A DNA stretch of 64,000 bases from Monoplex corrugatus (Eukaryota > Mollusca > Gastropoda > Littorinimorpha > Ranellidae), in the NCBI GenBank assembly GCA_030674185.1, contig JAPXFY010000023.1, positions 14,631,186 to 14,695,185 on the forward strand, written 5' to 3'. Position numbers and translations under genes: made by a program. The notes beneath the pieces were generated by a model. It ran no database searches. It saw only the letters and a list, made by a program, of their open reading frames with translations, and was not told the origin of the DNA. Below, piece after piece: positions 54,768 to 64,000 of this stretch. The first letter of the stretch is position 1. Each line of letters starts with the position of its first letter.

Positions 54768-56485
54768 CAAAATATCTCTGAGATGGGGTACAGTCACCAA
54801 AAACTTAGATGGCACAAATATCTCTGAGATGGGGCACAGTCACCAAAATATCTCTGAGATGGGGCACAGTCACCAAAACATCTCTGAGATCGGTCACAGT
54901 CACCAAAATATCTCTGAGAGGGGGCATAGTCACCAAAATATCTCTGAGATGGGGCACAGTCATCAAAATATCTCCGAGATGGGGCACAGTCACCAAAATA
55001 TCTCTGAGATCGGTCACAGTCACCAAAATATCTGAGAGGGGGCACAGTCACCAAAATATCTCTGAGATGGGGCACAGTCAAAATATCTCCGAGAGGGGGC
55101 ACAGGCACCAAAATATCTCTGAGATGGGGCACAGTCATCAAAATATCTCTGAGATGGGGCACAGTCACCAAAATATCTCTGAGATCGGTCACAGTCACCA
55201 AAATATCTCTGAGAGGGGGCACAGTCACCAAAATATCTCTGAGATGGGGCACAGTCATCAAAATATCTCCGAGAGGGGGCACAGGCACCAAAATATCTCT
55301 GAGATGGGGCACAGTCATCAAAATATCTCTGAGATGGGGTACAGTCACCAAAATATCTCTGAGATGGAGCACAGTCACCAAAATATCTCCGATAGGGGCA
55401 CAGTCACCAAAATATCTCTGAGATGGGGCACAGTCACCAAAATATCTTTGAGAGGGGGCACAGGCACCAAAATATCTCTGAGATGGAGCACAGTCACCAA
55501 AATATCTCTGAGATGGGGCACAGTCACCAAAATATCTCTGAGATGGAGCACAGTCACCAAAATATCTCTGATAGGGGCACAGTCACCAAAATATCTCTGA
55601 GATGGGGCACAGTCACCAAAATATCTCTGAGATGGAGCACAGTCACCAAAATATCTCCGATAGGGGCACAGTCACCAAAATATCTCTGAGATTGGTCACA
55701 GTCACCAAAATATCTCTGAGAGGGGGCACAGTCACCAAAATATCTCTGAGATGGGGCAAAGGCACCAAAATATCTTTGAGAGGGGGCACAGTCACCAAAA
55801 TATCTCTGAGATGGGGCACAGTCATCAAAATATCTCTAAGATGGGGCACAGTCACCAAAATATCTCTGATAGGGGCACAGTCACCAAAATATCTCTGAGA
55901 TGGGGTACAGTCACCAAAATATCTTTGAGAGGGGGCAGTCACCAAAATACCTCTGAGATGGGGTACAGTTACCAAAATATCTCTGAGATGGGGCACAGTC
56001 ACCAAAATATCTCTGAGATGGGGCACAGTCACCAAAATATCTCTGAGATGGGGCACAGGCACCAAAATATCTCTGAGATGGGGCACAGGCACCAAAATAT
56101 CTCTGAGAGGGGGCACAGTCACCAAAATATCTCTGAGATGGAGCACAGTCACCAAAATATCTCCGATAGGGGACACAGTCACCAAAATATCTCTGAGAGG
56201 GGGCACAGTCACCAAAATATCTCTGAGATGGAGCACAGTCACCAAAATATCTCCGATAGGGGACACAGTCACCAAAATATCTCTGAGAGGGGGCACAGTC
56301 ACCAAAATATCTCTGAGATGGAGCACAGTCACCAAAATATCTCCGATAGGGGACACAGTCACCAAAATATCTCTGAGAGGGGGCACAGTCACCAAAATAT
56401 CTCTGAGATGGAGCACAGTCACCAAAATATCTCCGATAGGGGGAGAGGGGCACAGTCACCAAAATATCTCTGAGAGGGGGCGAGC
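54768..56485. repeat. 30-bp minisatellite, about 57 units, with higher-order 90-bp part
   Basis: Unit: CACCAAAATATCTCTGAGAT followed by GGGGCACAGT. Variants have GAGAGGGGG, GATCGGT, GATGGAG and CCGATAGGGG in place of GAGATGGGG. At 56130-56460 three variants repeat in a fixed order (about 90 bp, four times). The length of 30 leaves both strands open in ten-residue periods (HQNISEMGHS and VTVPHLRDIL), up to about 260 codons, with occasional one-base unit differences. No start context or homology suggests translation. In the EIF4B intron between 53948 and 58475. Confidence 0.97.
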
Positions 56486-57158
56486 AGTTGCATGCTAGAT
56501 CGAGGCTCAAGTAAATCCAAGCAAGGCAGGGGGGCGGACCACACTGCCCAGCTGGAGTGAGAGAGACCCATTATCACGCCTGGAACGAACATCCAGTTGT
56601 CCTCTAGAGAGCCTTCAGGCTTAGAGAAGAGCCGGCCCAAAGGATGCTCGGGCAGCAAAGCCAACAGGTGTCACCATGGGATTGACCCACTTCCCAGTCT
56701 GACCAAAAATGTATGTGATGTGTGCCAAAGCAGGCTGTGCTCAATCTCTTTTCCTCGCTGACCACGACTATGAACAAGCCCTCCTAGGGCTGTCATACAC
56801 TTGTATATATAGTGTCTTACTCTTTTGCTTTTTTTCCTTTTCAAATACAACTTGCATTCAAACATTCATTTTATAGACGAACGATTCTGCTAAACTGTAC
56901 CATGTTGTCCTGCAGGACATGCAGCAGACACAGTTAAAATTGAATATTTTCAACCTGAAAATTCTTACCTTCAAACTCATCTGTATGCACTGAGCTTATC
57001 GAAAATAAGGAAAAACATCAGTACTTCTATCATCTGGGTTTTATCACGTAAATAATCAAATGATATACATTTGATTCATTACACAAAATAGACATAACTA
57101 AAGTACGCATTATTGAGTAAAAACAGTGCTTTCTGAAGGAGTCTAAAGGCGCAAATGT
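56486..57158. other. EIF4B intron, no other feature
   Basis: Mixed-composition sequence. Short frames on the minus strand (such as the 81-residue one that includes LFSKPEGSLEDNWMFVPG) show no family that I recognise and run into the minisatellite. Confidence 0.4.
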
Positions 57159-57478
57159 TTAACCCTTTCGCATTTGCACTGCTAGATGTAAAGCTAGCTC
57201 CTAGTATTCGCATTCGAATGTACCACAGCGTCAGTACAAAGTTTTTCCGTAGTGAATGGAAAGTTCCTTGCATCCCAGAATGCTTGTACTATTTTTAGAA
57301 CATTCAACGCAAAACTGACCAAGATTCTAACAATGCGCGCGATAAGACAGCAAGGCCAGTAGTGATGGAAATTCCCCACACATGTGCCGGAAAAGGTCGG
57401 GCAATCTCAACCGCTACGAATGGATCGGCACATTCTTCCGCTGGGCGGTTCCCGGCTTTGTGAACAGCTAAGGATTAA
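57159..57478. mobile_element. 320-bp TTAA-flanked MITE, copy B
   Basis: TTAACCCTTTCGCATTTGCA at the left, GTGAACAGCTAAGGATTAA at the right. Same length and orientation as 34630-34949, with scattered substitutions. Lies in an EIF4B intron. Confidence 0.85.
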
Positions 57479-57539
57479 AACAAAAATAGTTTTTAGCATG
57501 ATTTGTTCTTTGACACATCTTCTCCTTTTTCTGTGCTGC

Positions 57540-58335
57540 TACCTGTCATTATATAACGCTAATGTCTACATGGTCATTTACATCAGAAGACAAGGGCACT
57601 CACCATTATATAACGCTAATGTCTACATGGTCATTTACATCACAGGACAAGGGCGCTGATCATTATATAATGCCAATGTCTACATGGTCATTTACATCAG
57701 AAGACAAGGGCGCTCATCATTATATAACGCTAATGTCTACATGGTCATTTATATCAGAAGACAAGGGCGCTCATCATTATATAACGCTAATGTCTACATG
57801 GTCATTTACATCAGAAGACAAGGGCGCTCACCATTATATAACGCTAATGTCTACATGGTCATTTACATCACAAGACAAGGGCGCTCATCATTATATAACG
57901 CCAATGTCTACATGGTCATTTACATAACAAGACAAGGGCGCTCACCATTATATAACGCCAATGTCTACATGGTCATTTACATCACAAGACAAGGGCGCTC
58001 ACCATTATATAACGCTAATGTCTACATGGTCATTTACATAACAAGACAAGGGCGCTCACCATTATATAACGCCAATGTCTACATGGTCATTTACATAACA
58101 AGACAAGGGCGCTCACCATTATATAACGCCAATGTCTACATGGTCATTTACATAACAAGACAAGGGCGCTCACCATTATATAACGCCAATGTCTACATGG
58201 TCATCTACATCACAAGACAAGGGCGCTCATCATTATATAACGCCAATGTCTACATGGTCATTTACATCACAAGACAAGGGCGCTCACCATTATATAACGC
58301 CAATGTCTACATGGTCATTTACATCACAAGACATT
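57540..58335. repeat. 57-bp minisatellite, about 14 units
   Basis: Unit: CATTATATAACGCTAATGTC, then TACATGGTCATTTACATCAG, then AAGACAAGGGCGCTCAT. Being 19 codons long it gives long periodic frames (NVYMVIYIRRQGRSPLY). It shares the TATAACGC...GTCTACATGGTCATTTACAT module with the 102-bp repeat at 38255-38690. Confidence 0.97.
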
Positions 58336-58474
58336 ACAGTCACATTCATCGAAGATATGGTCCTGATTATGTACAACATGAGCGACAGAAAAAGCAGCAT
58401 CAAACTTTCTCATATTACACTGTTCAACTTGTTTTTATACTCACACATGCTGGGACAGTATACAGTTCACTTAC

Positions 58475-58581
58475 CTGCTTTACTACTGGTGTTGCTGTGC
58501 CTTCTCTCTCGACCACCACCACTACGACCGCCATCCGATCGGTCCGAGTCTCTGCGAGGTCTGCCCCCGTCCCTTCCGTCT
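58475..58581 (-). CDS. EIF4B: EIF4B exon (Arg-rich)
   Basis: Acceptor AAAGATTGCGTTACAG, donor GTAAGTGAAC. In the frame that fits the next exon it reads DGRDGGRPRRDSDRSDGGRS, GGGRERRHSNTSSKA and G. 107 bases, exits with one base, matching the two-base entry of 53770-53948. Arg/Gly/Ser/Asp-rich, as in the arginine-rich region of eIF4B. Entry needs two bases from the previous exon, but 63494-63699 supplies one, so an exon in between is probably missing or unrecognised. Confidence 0.75.
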
Positions 58582-58954
58582 CTGTAACGCAATCTTTGAT
58601 ATGAAACATTTATATGTGTTTGTATATCATGAACAGTTCGCGTATGGGTCTGCGGACTCCATGATAAACTAAGTGTCAGCGTCAGTGTCTGTTATCAGTG
58701 TAAGTACATCACAACCATACAAGAACTCAAAACAAGACCTTTTCTCGTCCCTTTAAAAAAATCTTTTGTTATATGAAACAAATTCACAATACGCTGTGAC
58801 TGCACGAGGATTCAGCGCAACACCTGTTTGGTGATTTGTGATTTTTCCAAAGTTGTGGTGTACAATATGACAAGTGTGTACCATTTACTGAACAATGAAC
58901 GAGGCTGAACAACAATGAACAGATTTTTCAATGCGTTATAAACTCTTTGACAAA
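58582..58954. other. EIF4B intron, no other feature
   Basis: Searched by eye on the minus strand for the missing EIF4B exon. None with suitable splice sites and charged coding content was found. Confidence 0.4.
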
Positions 58955-59150
58955 GACAGCTACATAACAAAACAGCTGATAAAGACAGCTATGTAACAGA
59001 ACAGCTACATATATAGCTATTTAACAAACAGCTACATATATAGCTATGTAACAGAACAGCTACATATATAGCTATGTAACAGAACAGCTACATATATAGC
59101 TATGTAACAGAACAGCTACATATATAGCTATGTAACAGAACAGCTCCACA
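58955..59150. repeat. 28-bp minisatellite, about six units
   Basis: CAGCTACATATATAGCTATG followed by TAACAGAA, repeated; the first two units are variants (GATAAAGACAGCTATG). Confidence 0.9.
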
Positions 59151-59259
59151 TTGTGCAATAACCTGAGTACATAGTATCATTTGACTGCTGTAGAATAGCT
59201 CAAGAATAGCGACACCATTAATTCAAATAATTTCATTCATATAACACAGACAGTCCATG

Positions 59260-62200
59260 TCAAATACATACGTACATTGCACCTAACAATACCAGAACAT
59301 TACGAACTTTAAATGTACATTGCACCAATCAATACCAGAATTACGGAAAACTTTAAATGTACATTGCACCTAACAATACCAGAACATTACGGAACTTTAA
59401 ATGTACATTGCACCTAATACCAGAACATTACGGAACTTTAAATGTACATTGCACCTAACAATACCAGAAATTACGAAACTTTAAATGTACATTGCACCTA
59501 ACAATACCGAACATTACGGAACTTTAAATGTACATTGCACCTAACATACCAGAAATTACGAAACTTTAAATGTACATGCACCTAACAATACCAAACATTA
59601 CGAACTTTAAATGTACATTGCACCTAACAATACCAGAACATTACGAAACTTTAAATGTACACTGCACCTAACAATACCAGAACATTACTAAACTTTAAAT
59701 GTACATTGCACCTAACAATACCAGAACATTACTAAACTTTAAATGTACATTGCACCTAACAATACCAGAACATTACTAAACTTTAAATGTACATTGCACC
59801 TAACAATACCAGAACATTACGAAACTTTAAATGTACACTGCATCTAACAATACCAGAACATTACTGAACTTTAAATGTACACTGCACCTAACAATACCAG
59901 AACATTACTAAACTTTAAATGTACATTGCACCTAACAATACCAGAACATTACAAACTTTAAATGTACATTGCACCTAACAATACCAGAACATTACTAAAC
60001 TTTAAATGTACATTGCACCTAACAATACCAGAACATTACGAAACTTTAAATGTACATTGCACCTAACAATACCAGAACATTACAAACTTTAAATGTACAT
60101 TGCACCTAACAATACTCAGAACATTACGAAACTTTAAATGTCATTGCACCTAACAATACCAGAACATTACTAAACTTTAAATGTACATTGCACTAACAAT
60201 ACCAGAACATTACTAAACTTTAAATGTACATTGCACCTAACAATACCAGAACATACTAAACTTTAAATGTACATTGCACCTAACAATACCAGAACATTCT
60301 GAACTTTAAATGTACACTGCACCTAACAATACCAGAAATTACTGAACTTTAAATGTACATTGCACCTAACAATACCAGAACATTACGAAACTTTAAATGT
60401 ACATTGCACCTAACAATACCAGAACATTACTGAACTTTAAATGTACACTGCACATAACAATACCAGAAATTACGAAACTTTAAATGTACATTGCACCTAA
60501 CAATACCAGAACATTACTAAACTTTAAATGTACATTGCACCTAACAATACCAGAACATTACTAAACTTTAAATGTACATTGCACCTACACTAATACCTAG
60601 AACATTACTAAACATTTAAAGTACATTGCACCTAACAATACCAGAACATTACTGAACTTTAAATGTACACTGCACCTAACAATACCAAAATTACGAAACT
60701 TTAAATGTACATTGCACCTAACAATACCAGAACATTACTAAACTTTAAATGTACATTGCACCTAACAATACCAGAACATTACTGAACTTTAAATGTACAT
60801 TGCACCTAACAATACCAGAACATTACGAAACTTTAAATGTACATTGCACCTAACAATACCAGAACATTACTAAACTTTAAATGTACATTGCACCTAACAA
60901 TACCAGAACATTACTAAACTTTAAATGTACACTGCACCAACAATACAGAACATTACGAAACTTGAAATGTACATTGCACCTAACAATACCAGAACATTAC
61001 GGAACTTGAAATGTACATTGCACCTAACAATACCAGAACATTACGGAACTTTAAATGTACATTGCATCTAACAATACCAGAACACTACAAACTATTAAAT
61101 GTACATTGCACCTAACAATACCAGAACATTACGAAACTTTAAATGTACATTGCACCTAACAATACCAGAACATTACAAACTTTAAAGTACATTGCACCTA
61201 ACAATACCAGAACATTACGAAACTTTAAATGTACATTGCATCTAACAATACCAGAACATTACGAAACTTTAAATGTACATTGCACCTAACAATACCAGAA
61301 CATTACGAAACTTTAAATGTACATTGCACCTAACAATACCAGAACATTACTAAACTTTAAATGTACATGCACCTAACAATACCAGAACATACATACTTCA
61401 TCATTCAGTGCCCTACTCCAGACATCTGGACCTATGGACTTCAACCATCAACTTACTTGTATGCCCCAACATTCCCAACCTCTTCATCCATAGCCACCTA
61501 ACATACCAGCATTCTCAACCTTAATACTTGCACTTACATCCAGACATACTACTTTAGTACATGCACCAAATACCAAACTTACTAAACTTTAAATAGTTGC
61601 ACCTAACAATACCAGAACATTACTGAACTTTAAATGTACACTGCACCTAACAATACCAGAAATTACGAAACTTTAAATGTACATTGCACCTAACAATACC
61701 AGAACATTACTAAACTTTAAATGTACATTGCACCTAACAATACCAGAACATTACTGAACTTTAAATGTACATTGCACCTAACAATACCAGAACATTACGA
61801 AACTTTAAATGTACATTGCACCTAACAATACCAGAACATTACTAAACTTTAAATGTACATTGCACCTAACAATACCAGAACATTACTAAACTTTAAATGT
61901 ACACTGCACCAACAATACTAGAACATTACGAACTTGAAATGTACATTGCACCTAAGAATACCAGAACATTACGGAACTTGAAATGTACATTGCACCTAAC
62001 AATACCAGAACATTACGAACTTTAAATGTACATTGCATCTAACAATACCAGAACACTACTAAACTATAAATGTACATTGCACCTAACAATACCAGAACAT
62101 TACGAAACTTTAAATGTACATTGCACCTAACAATACCAGAACATTACTAAACTTTAAACGTACATTGCACCTAACAATACCAGAACATTACGAAACTTTA

Positions 62201-62365
62201 AATGTACATTGCATCTAACAATACCAGAACATTACGAAACTTTAAATGTACATTGCACCTAACAATACCAGAACATTACGAAACTTTAAATGTACATTGC
62301 ACCTAACAATACCAGAACATTACTAAACTTTAAATGTACATTGCACCTAACAATACCAGAACATT
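59260..62365. repeat. 44-bp minisatellite, about 70 units
   Basis: Unit: AATACCAGAACATTACGAAA, then CTTTAAATGTACATTGCACC, then TAAC. Many units differ by single-base deletions (ACCGAACATT, GTACATGCACC). A scrambled stretch at about 61385-61600 interrupts it. The array resumes for a few bases after the RTE insertion at 62866-62890. No coding frame persists. In the EIF4B intron between 58581 and 63494. Confidence 0.97.
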
Positions 62366-62865
62366 CATCATCATCATCATCAGGTGCCCTGCCGCATAGC
62401 GTTGGCGACCATGGACTTCCAACCATCTCTATCTCTCGTTGCCCCCAGCATCTTCCCCAACCTCTTCATCCCCAGCCACTCTGCAAGTCCGTCCAGCATT
62501 CTCTCCCTGGGTCTACCTGGTGCTCTCTTTCCCTCCAGCTTTCCCGTTGTGACCAAGTGCTCCAAATCCCCCTTCCTCATAAAATGGCCTATGAATGTTG
62601 CTTGTCTTTTCCTAATCTTCCTTATGAGTGATCTACTTGTGTCTGCCTCCATCAAGACTGTCTCGTTTGTTTTCTTTGCTGTCCATGGAACTCTCAACAT
62701 TCTTCTGAGAAACCACATCTCGGCTGCCTCGATCCTGCTCTGGTTTTGTTTGCTGACTGTCCATGCCTTGCATCCGTACAACAGTATTGGTTCTATATAA
62801 CATTCAAGGACTCTCTTTCTGATGTTAATTGATAGGCATTTGTTGGTAAAAATGCTTGTCATCTT
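62366..62865 (-). mobile_element. 5'-truncated RTE LINE inserted in minisatellite
   Basis: The minus-strand frame, open from about 62864 to the stop at 62380, reads KMTSIFTNKCLSINIRKRVL, ECYIEPILLYGCKAWTVSKQ, IEAAEMWFLRRMLRVPW, GHFMRKGDLEHLVTTGKLEG, GRPRERMLDGLAEWLGMK to MRQGT, followed by the (TGA)n tail. It is the same family as 5616-9893 and is uninterrupted where that copy has two stops. Flanked by CCAGAACATT (62356-62365) and CCAGAACACT (62866-62875), a 10-bp target duplication with one mismatch that is itself minisatellite sequence. Confidence 0.92.
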
Positions 62866-63089
62866 CCAGAACACTACGAAACTTTAAATCAAGTAATAAC
62901 ATTTTTAATTAAGTAACGACACACAATGACACCATGATATGAAAAAATGAAATGGAAGTAAGTATTAAGAATCACTAGAACCAAAGAATAAATGATGGCA
63001 AATTGTATAAATGAAACATATACTAGTATTCACCAACCACAAAAACATGCACACATGCAAGCATGCACAAGCATACACACATGTGCACA

Positions 63090-63118
63090 CGCGCGCGCGC
63101 GCACACACACACACACAC
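63090..63118. repeat. (GC)n/(CA)n microsatellite
   Basis: CGCGCGCGCGC followed by (AC)n; the alternating purine-pyrimidine pattern has Z-DNA potential. Intron of EIF4B. Confidence 0.9.
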
Positions 63119-63493
63119 AAATGGCAGGACCCAGCCTCTTTGAGCAGCACTGAAGACACGTCCTAACTATTCACGGGTAATGAGTTTTGTTTGCTCAGAT
63201 ACACAAAAAGGTTGAAATCATAGGATTTCATTGGATTGACAGATAATATAGACATCATTGCAAACAAACTATTCCCTTCATATTGCCCATTTACACAGCA
63301 GAGTAATTAGTAAGCAAACACACTGTCTAATGGTGAAAAACATGAAACCATGTCAGCTTCTGTGGCCATTACGGTGGCATAGAAAATCAGATAAAAAAAA
63401 AAATTTAGCACAAAGGTAATCTCCCTGAGTGCGATGATCCTTTTAAAAAAAAATTCATAAACAACATTTTTCAAATTGTTTATGTGACCTTAC

Positions 63494-63699
63494 CTGTCAC
63501 GTTGACCGAGTTCTTCGGGGTATAATGGGCACTGGTGTCCAGTTTCCTCAACTTCTCCTCGATCTCTCTCTCTTTGGCTGCCGTGTCCACTGGTTTGGCT
63601 GAGCCAAAGATGGACGACTGCCTGGACGCTTCGCAGGAGCCTTCTCCACAGGCTTTGTGCGTGGCTGGAGGTTGAGTCGTGGGCGTTCTCTGGGACCTT
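63494..63699 (-). CDS. EIF4B: EIF4B exon (RPRLNLQPR ... SIFGSAKPVDTA), with frame break
   Basis: Acceptor TTATGCTCATACAG, donor GTAAGGTC. The first half reads GPRERPRLNLQPRTKPVEKA, PAK; the second half, in another frame, reads SRQSSIFGSAKPVDTAAKER, EIEEKLRKLDTSAHYTPKN. Both halves are eIF4B signatures (RPRLNLKPR; SIFGxAKPVDTAAREREIEE), so one base has been lost near 63625-63632 (GCGAAGCGTCC) by mutation or, more likely, assembly error. 206 bases; two in, one out. It is the first EIF4B exon in the window. The gene continues beyond 64000. Confidence 0.85.
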
Positions 63700-63805
63700 C
63701 TGTATGAGCATAAGCTGCGTACAGTAGTGATAAAGTTAAGCTGGCGTTCTCTGGGACCTTCGTGCTATGAGCATAAGCTGCGTACAGTAGTGATAAAGTT
63801 AAGCT
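63681..63805. repeat. 62-bp tandem duplication across an EIF4B splice acceptor
   Basis: GGCGTTCTCTGGGACCTTCT with TATGAGCATAAGCTGCGTAC and AGTAGTGATAAAGTTAAGCT occurs twice. The first (left) copy holds the exon start and CATACAG acceptor; the second (right) copy has CATAGCACGAAGG instead. The rest to 64000 shows no recognised exon. Confidence 0.85.
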
Positions 63806-64000
63806 GATGCTCGTACTATTACAAATCGCTCTTGCATGGCGCTAGTCTTCAAACTTTACATTACACAAAATCAGACTTGTTAGTGGCGCACAGAGAACTC
63901 AAGCTGTCAGGAGAGTTGATCCCGTTCCACTGTGTTGAAGAACGGCTTGCATCCTTGGTGGGCATGAATACCAGATGTTTTCATTACATTTCTATAAAAC

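Larger units (their letters stand above)
41707..63699 (-). other. EIF4B: EIF4B gene span (3' part, seven exons, minus strand)
   Basis: Eukaryotic initiation factor 4B stimulates the eIF4A helicase during ribosome recruitment; it acts in the cytoplasm on mRNA. Exons recognised, in transcription order: 63494-63699, 58475-58581, 53770-53948, 52512-52590, 49781-49847, 43926-43992, 41707-41772. From the second to the last, every boundary is GT-AG and phases match without a break, giving one frame to TAA. Diagnostic blocks are RPRLNLQPRTKP, SIFGSAKPVDTAAKEREIEE, VPAPPPKENAWSRP and the acidic end NKYAAIMDDDYRSDED. The N-terminal RRM part would lie right of the window. Between the first two exons the phase does not match, so an exon is missing, unrecognised or lost to assembly error. 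Confidence 0.85.

Noticed and set aside
59260..62365. Regularly spaced repeats as a CRISPR array
   Set aside because: Units are head to tail without unique spacers, and the context is eukaryotic.
63490..63711. The 73-residue minus frame MLIQKVPENAHDSTSS...
   Set aside because: It is the wrong frame of the EIF4B exon; the eIF4B motifs lie in the other two frames.

Overview
The window reads as intron- and repeat-rich nuclear DNA of a metazoan. My best guess is a marine gastropod or other mollusc. The support is two animal housekeeping genes split by GT-AG introns, abundant (GT)n/(TGCG)n microsatellites, RTE-, CR1- and L2-type LINEs, and many short TTAA-flanked transposons. Species cannot be fixed from sequence alone.

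Two host genes are recognisable and point tail to tail. On the + strand is ABRACL (costars family): coding exons at 16293-16353 and 19678-19865, a 5'UTR splice acceptor at 16254, and possibly a non-coding first exon near 11.0 kb. On the - strand is the 3' two thirds of EIF4B (translation initiation factor 4B): seven exons from 63699 down to the stop codon at 41707, with the RRM-encoding 5' part beyond the right edge. EIF4B introns are filled with minisatellites (30-bp, 57-bp and 44-bp units) and transposons, including an apparently intact 3.4-kb piggyBac element (44703-48096) in the opposite orientation.

Layout: 0-4.7 kb, microsatellites and repeat fragments. 4.8-10.1 kb, a four-level nest in which an old LINE contains a SINE-like repeat, which contains a full-length decayed RTE element (exact 10-bp TSD), which contains an L2-like LINE fragment. 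11.8-15.6 kb, a decayed CR1-type LINE. 16.2-20 kb, ABRACL. 20-41 kb, intergenic or 3'UTR sequence with LINE fragments, a 49-bp and a 34-bp minisatellite, a decayed mariner, a tRNA-derived SINE and a dense cluster of TTAA hairpin elements. 41.7-63.7 kb, EIF4B exons, introns and their insertions.

The most unusual features are: a family of about 190-bp TTAA-bounded double hairpins (at least twelve copies plus fragments), some with identical changes in both arms; the intact intron-containing piggyBac transposase with palindromic subterminal repeats; the coding 3' end of ABRACL tandemly triplicated into its 3'UTR; and two minisatellites 19 kb apart that share one sequence module.
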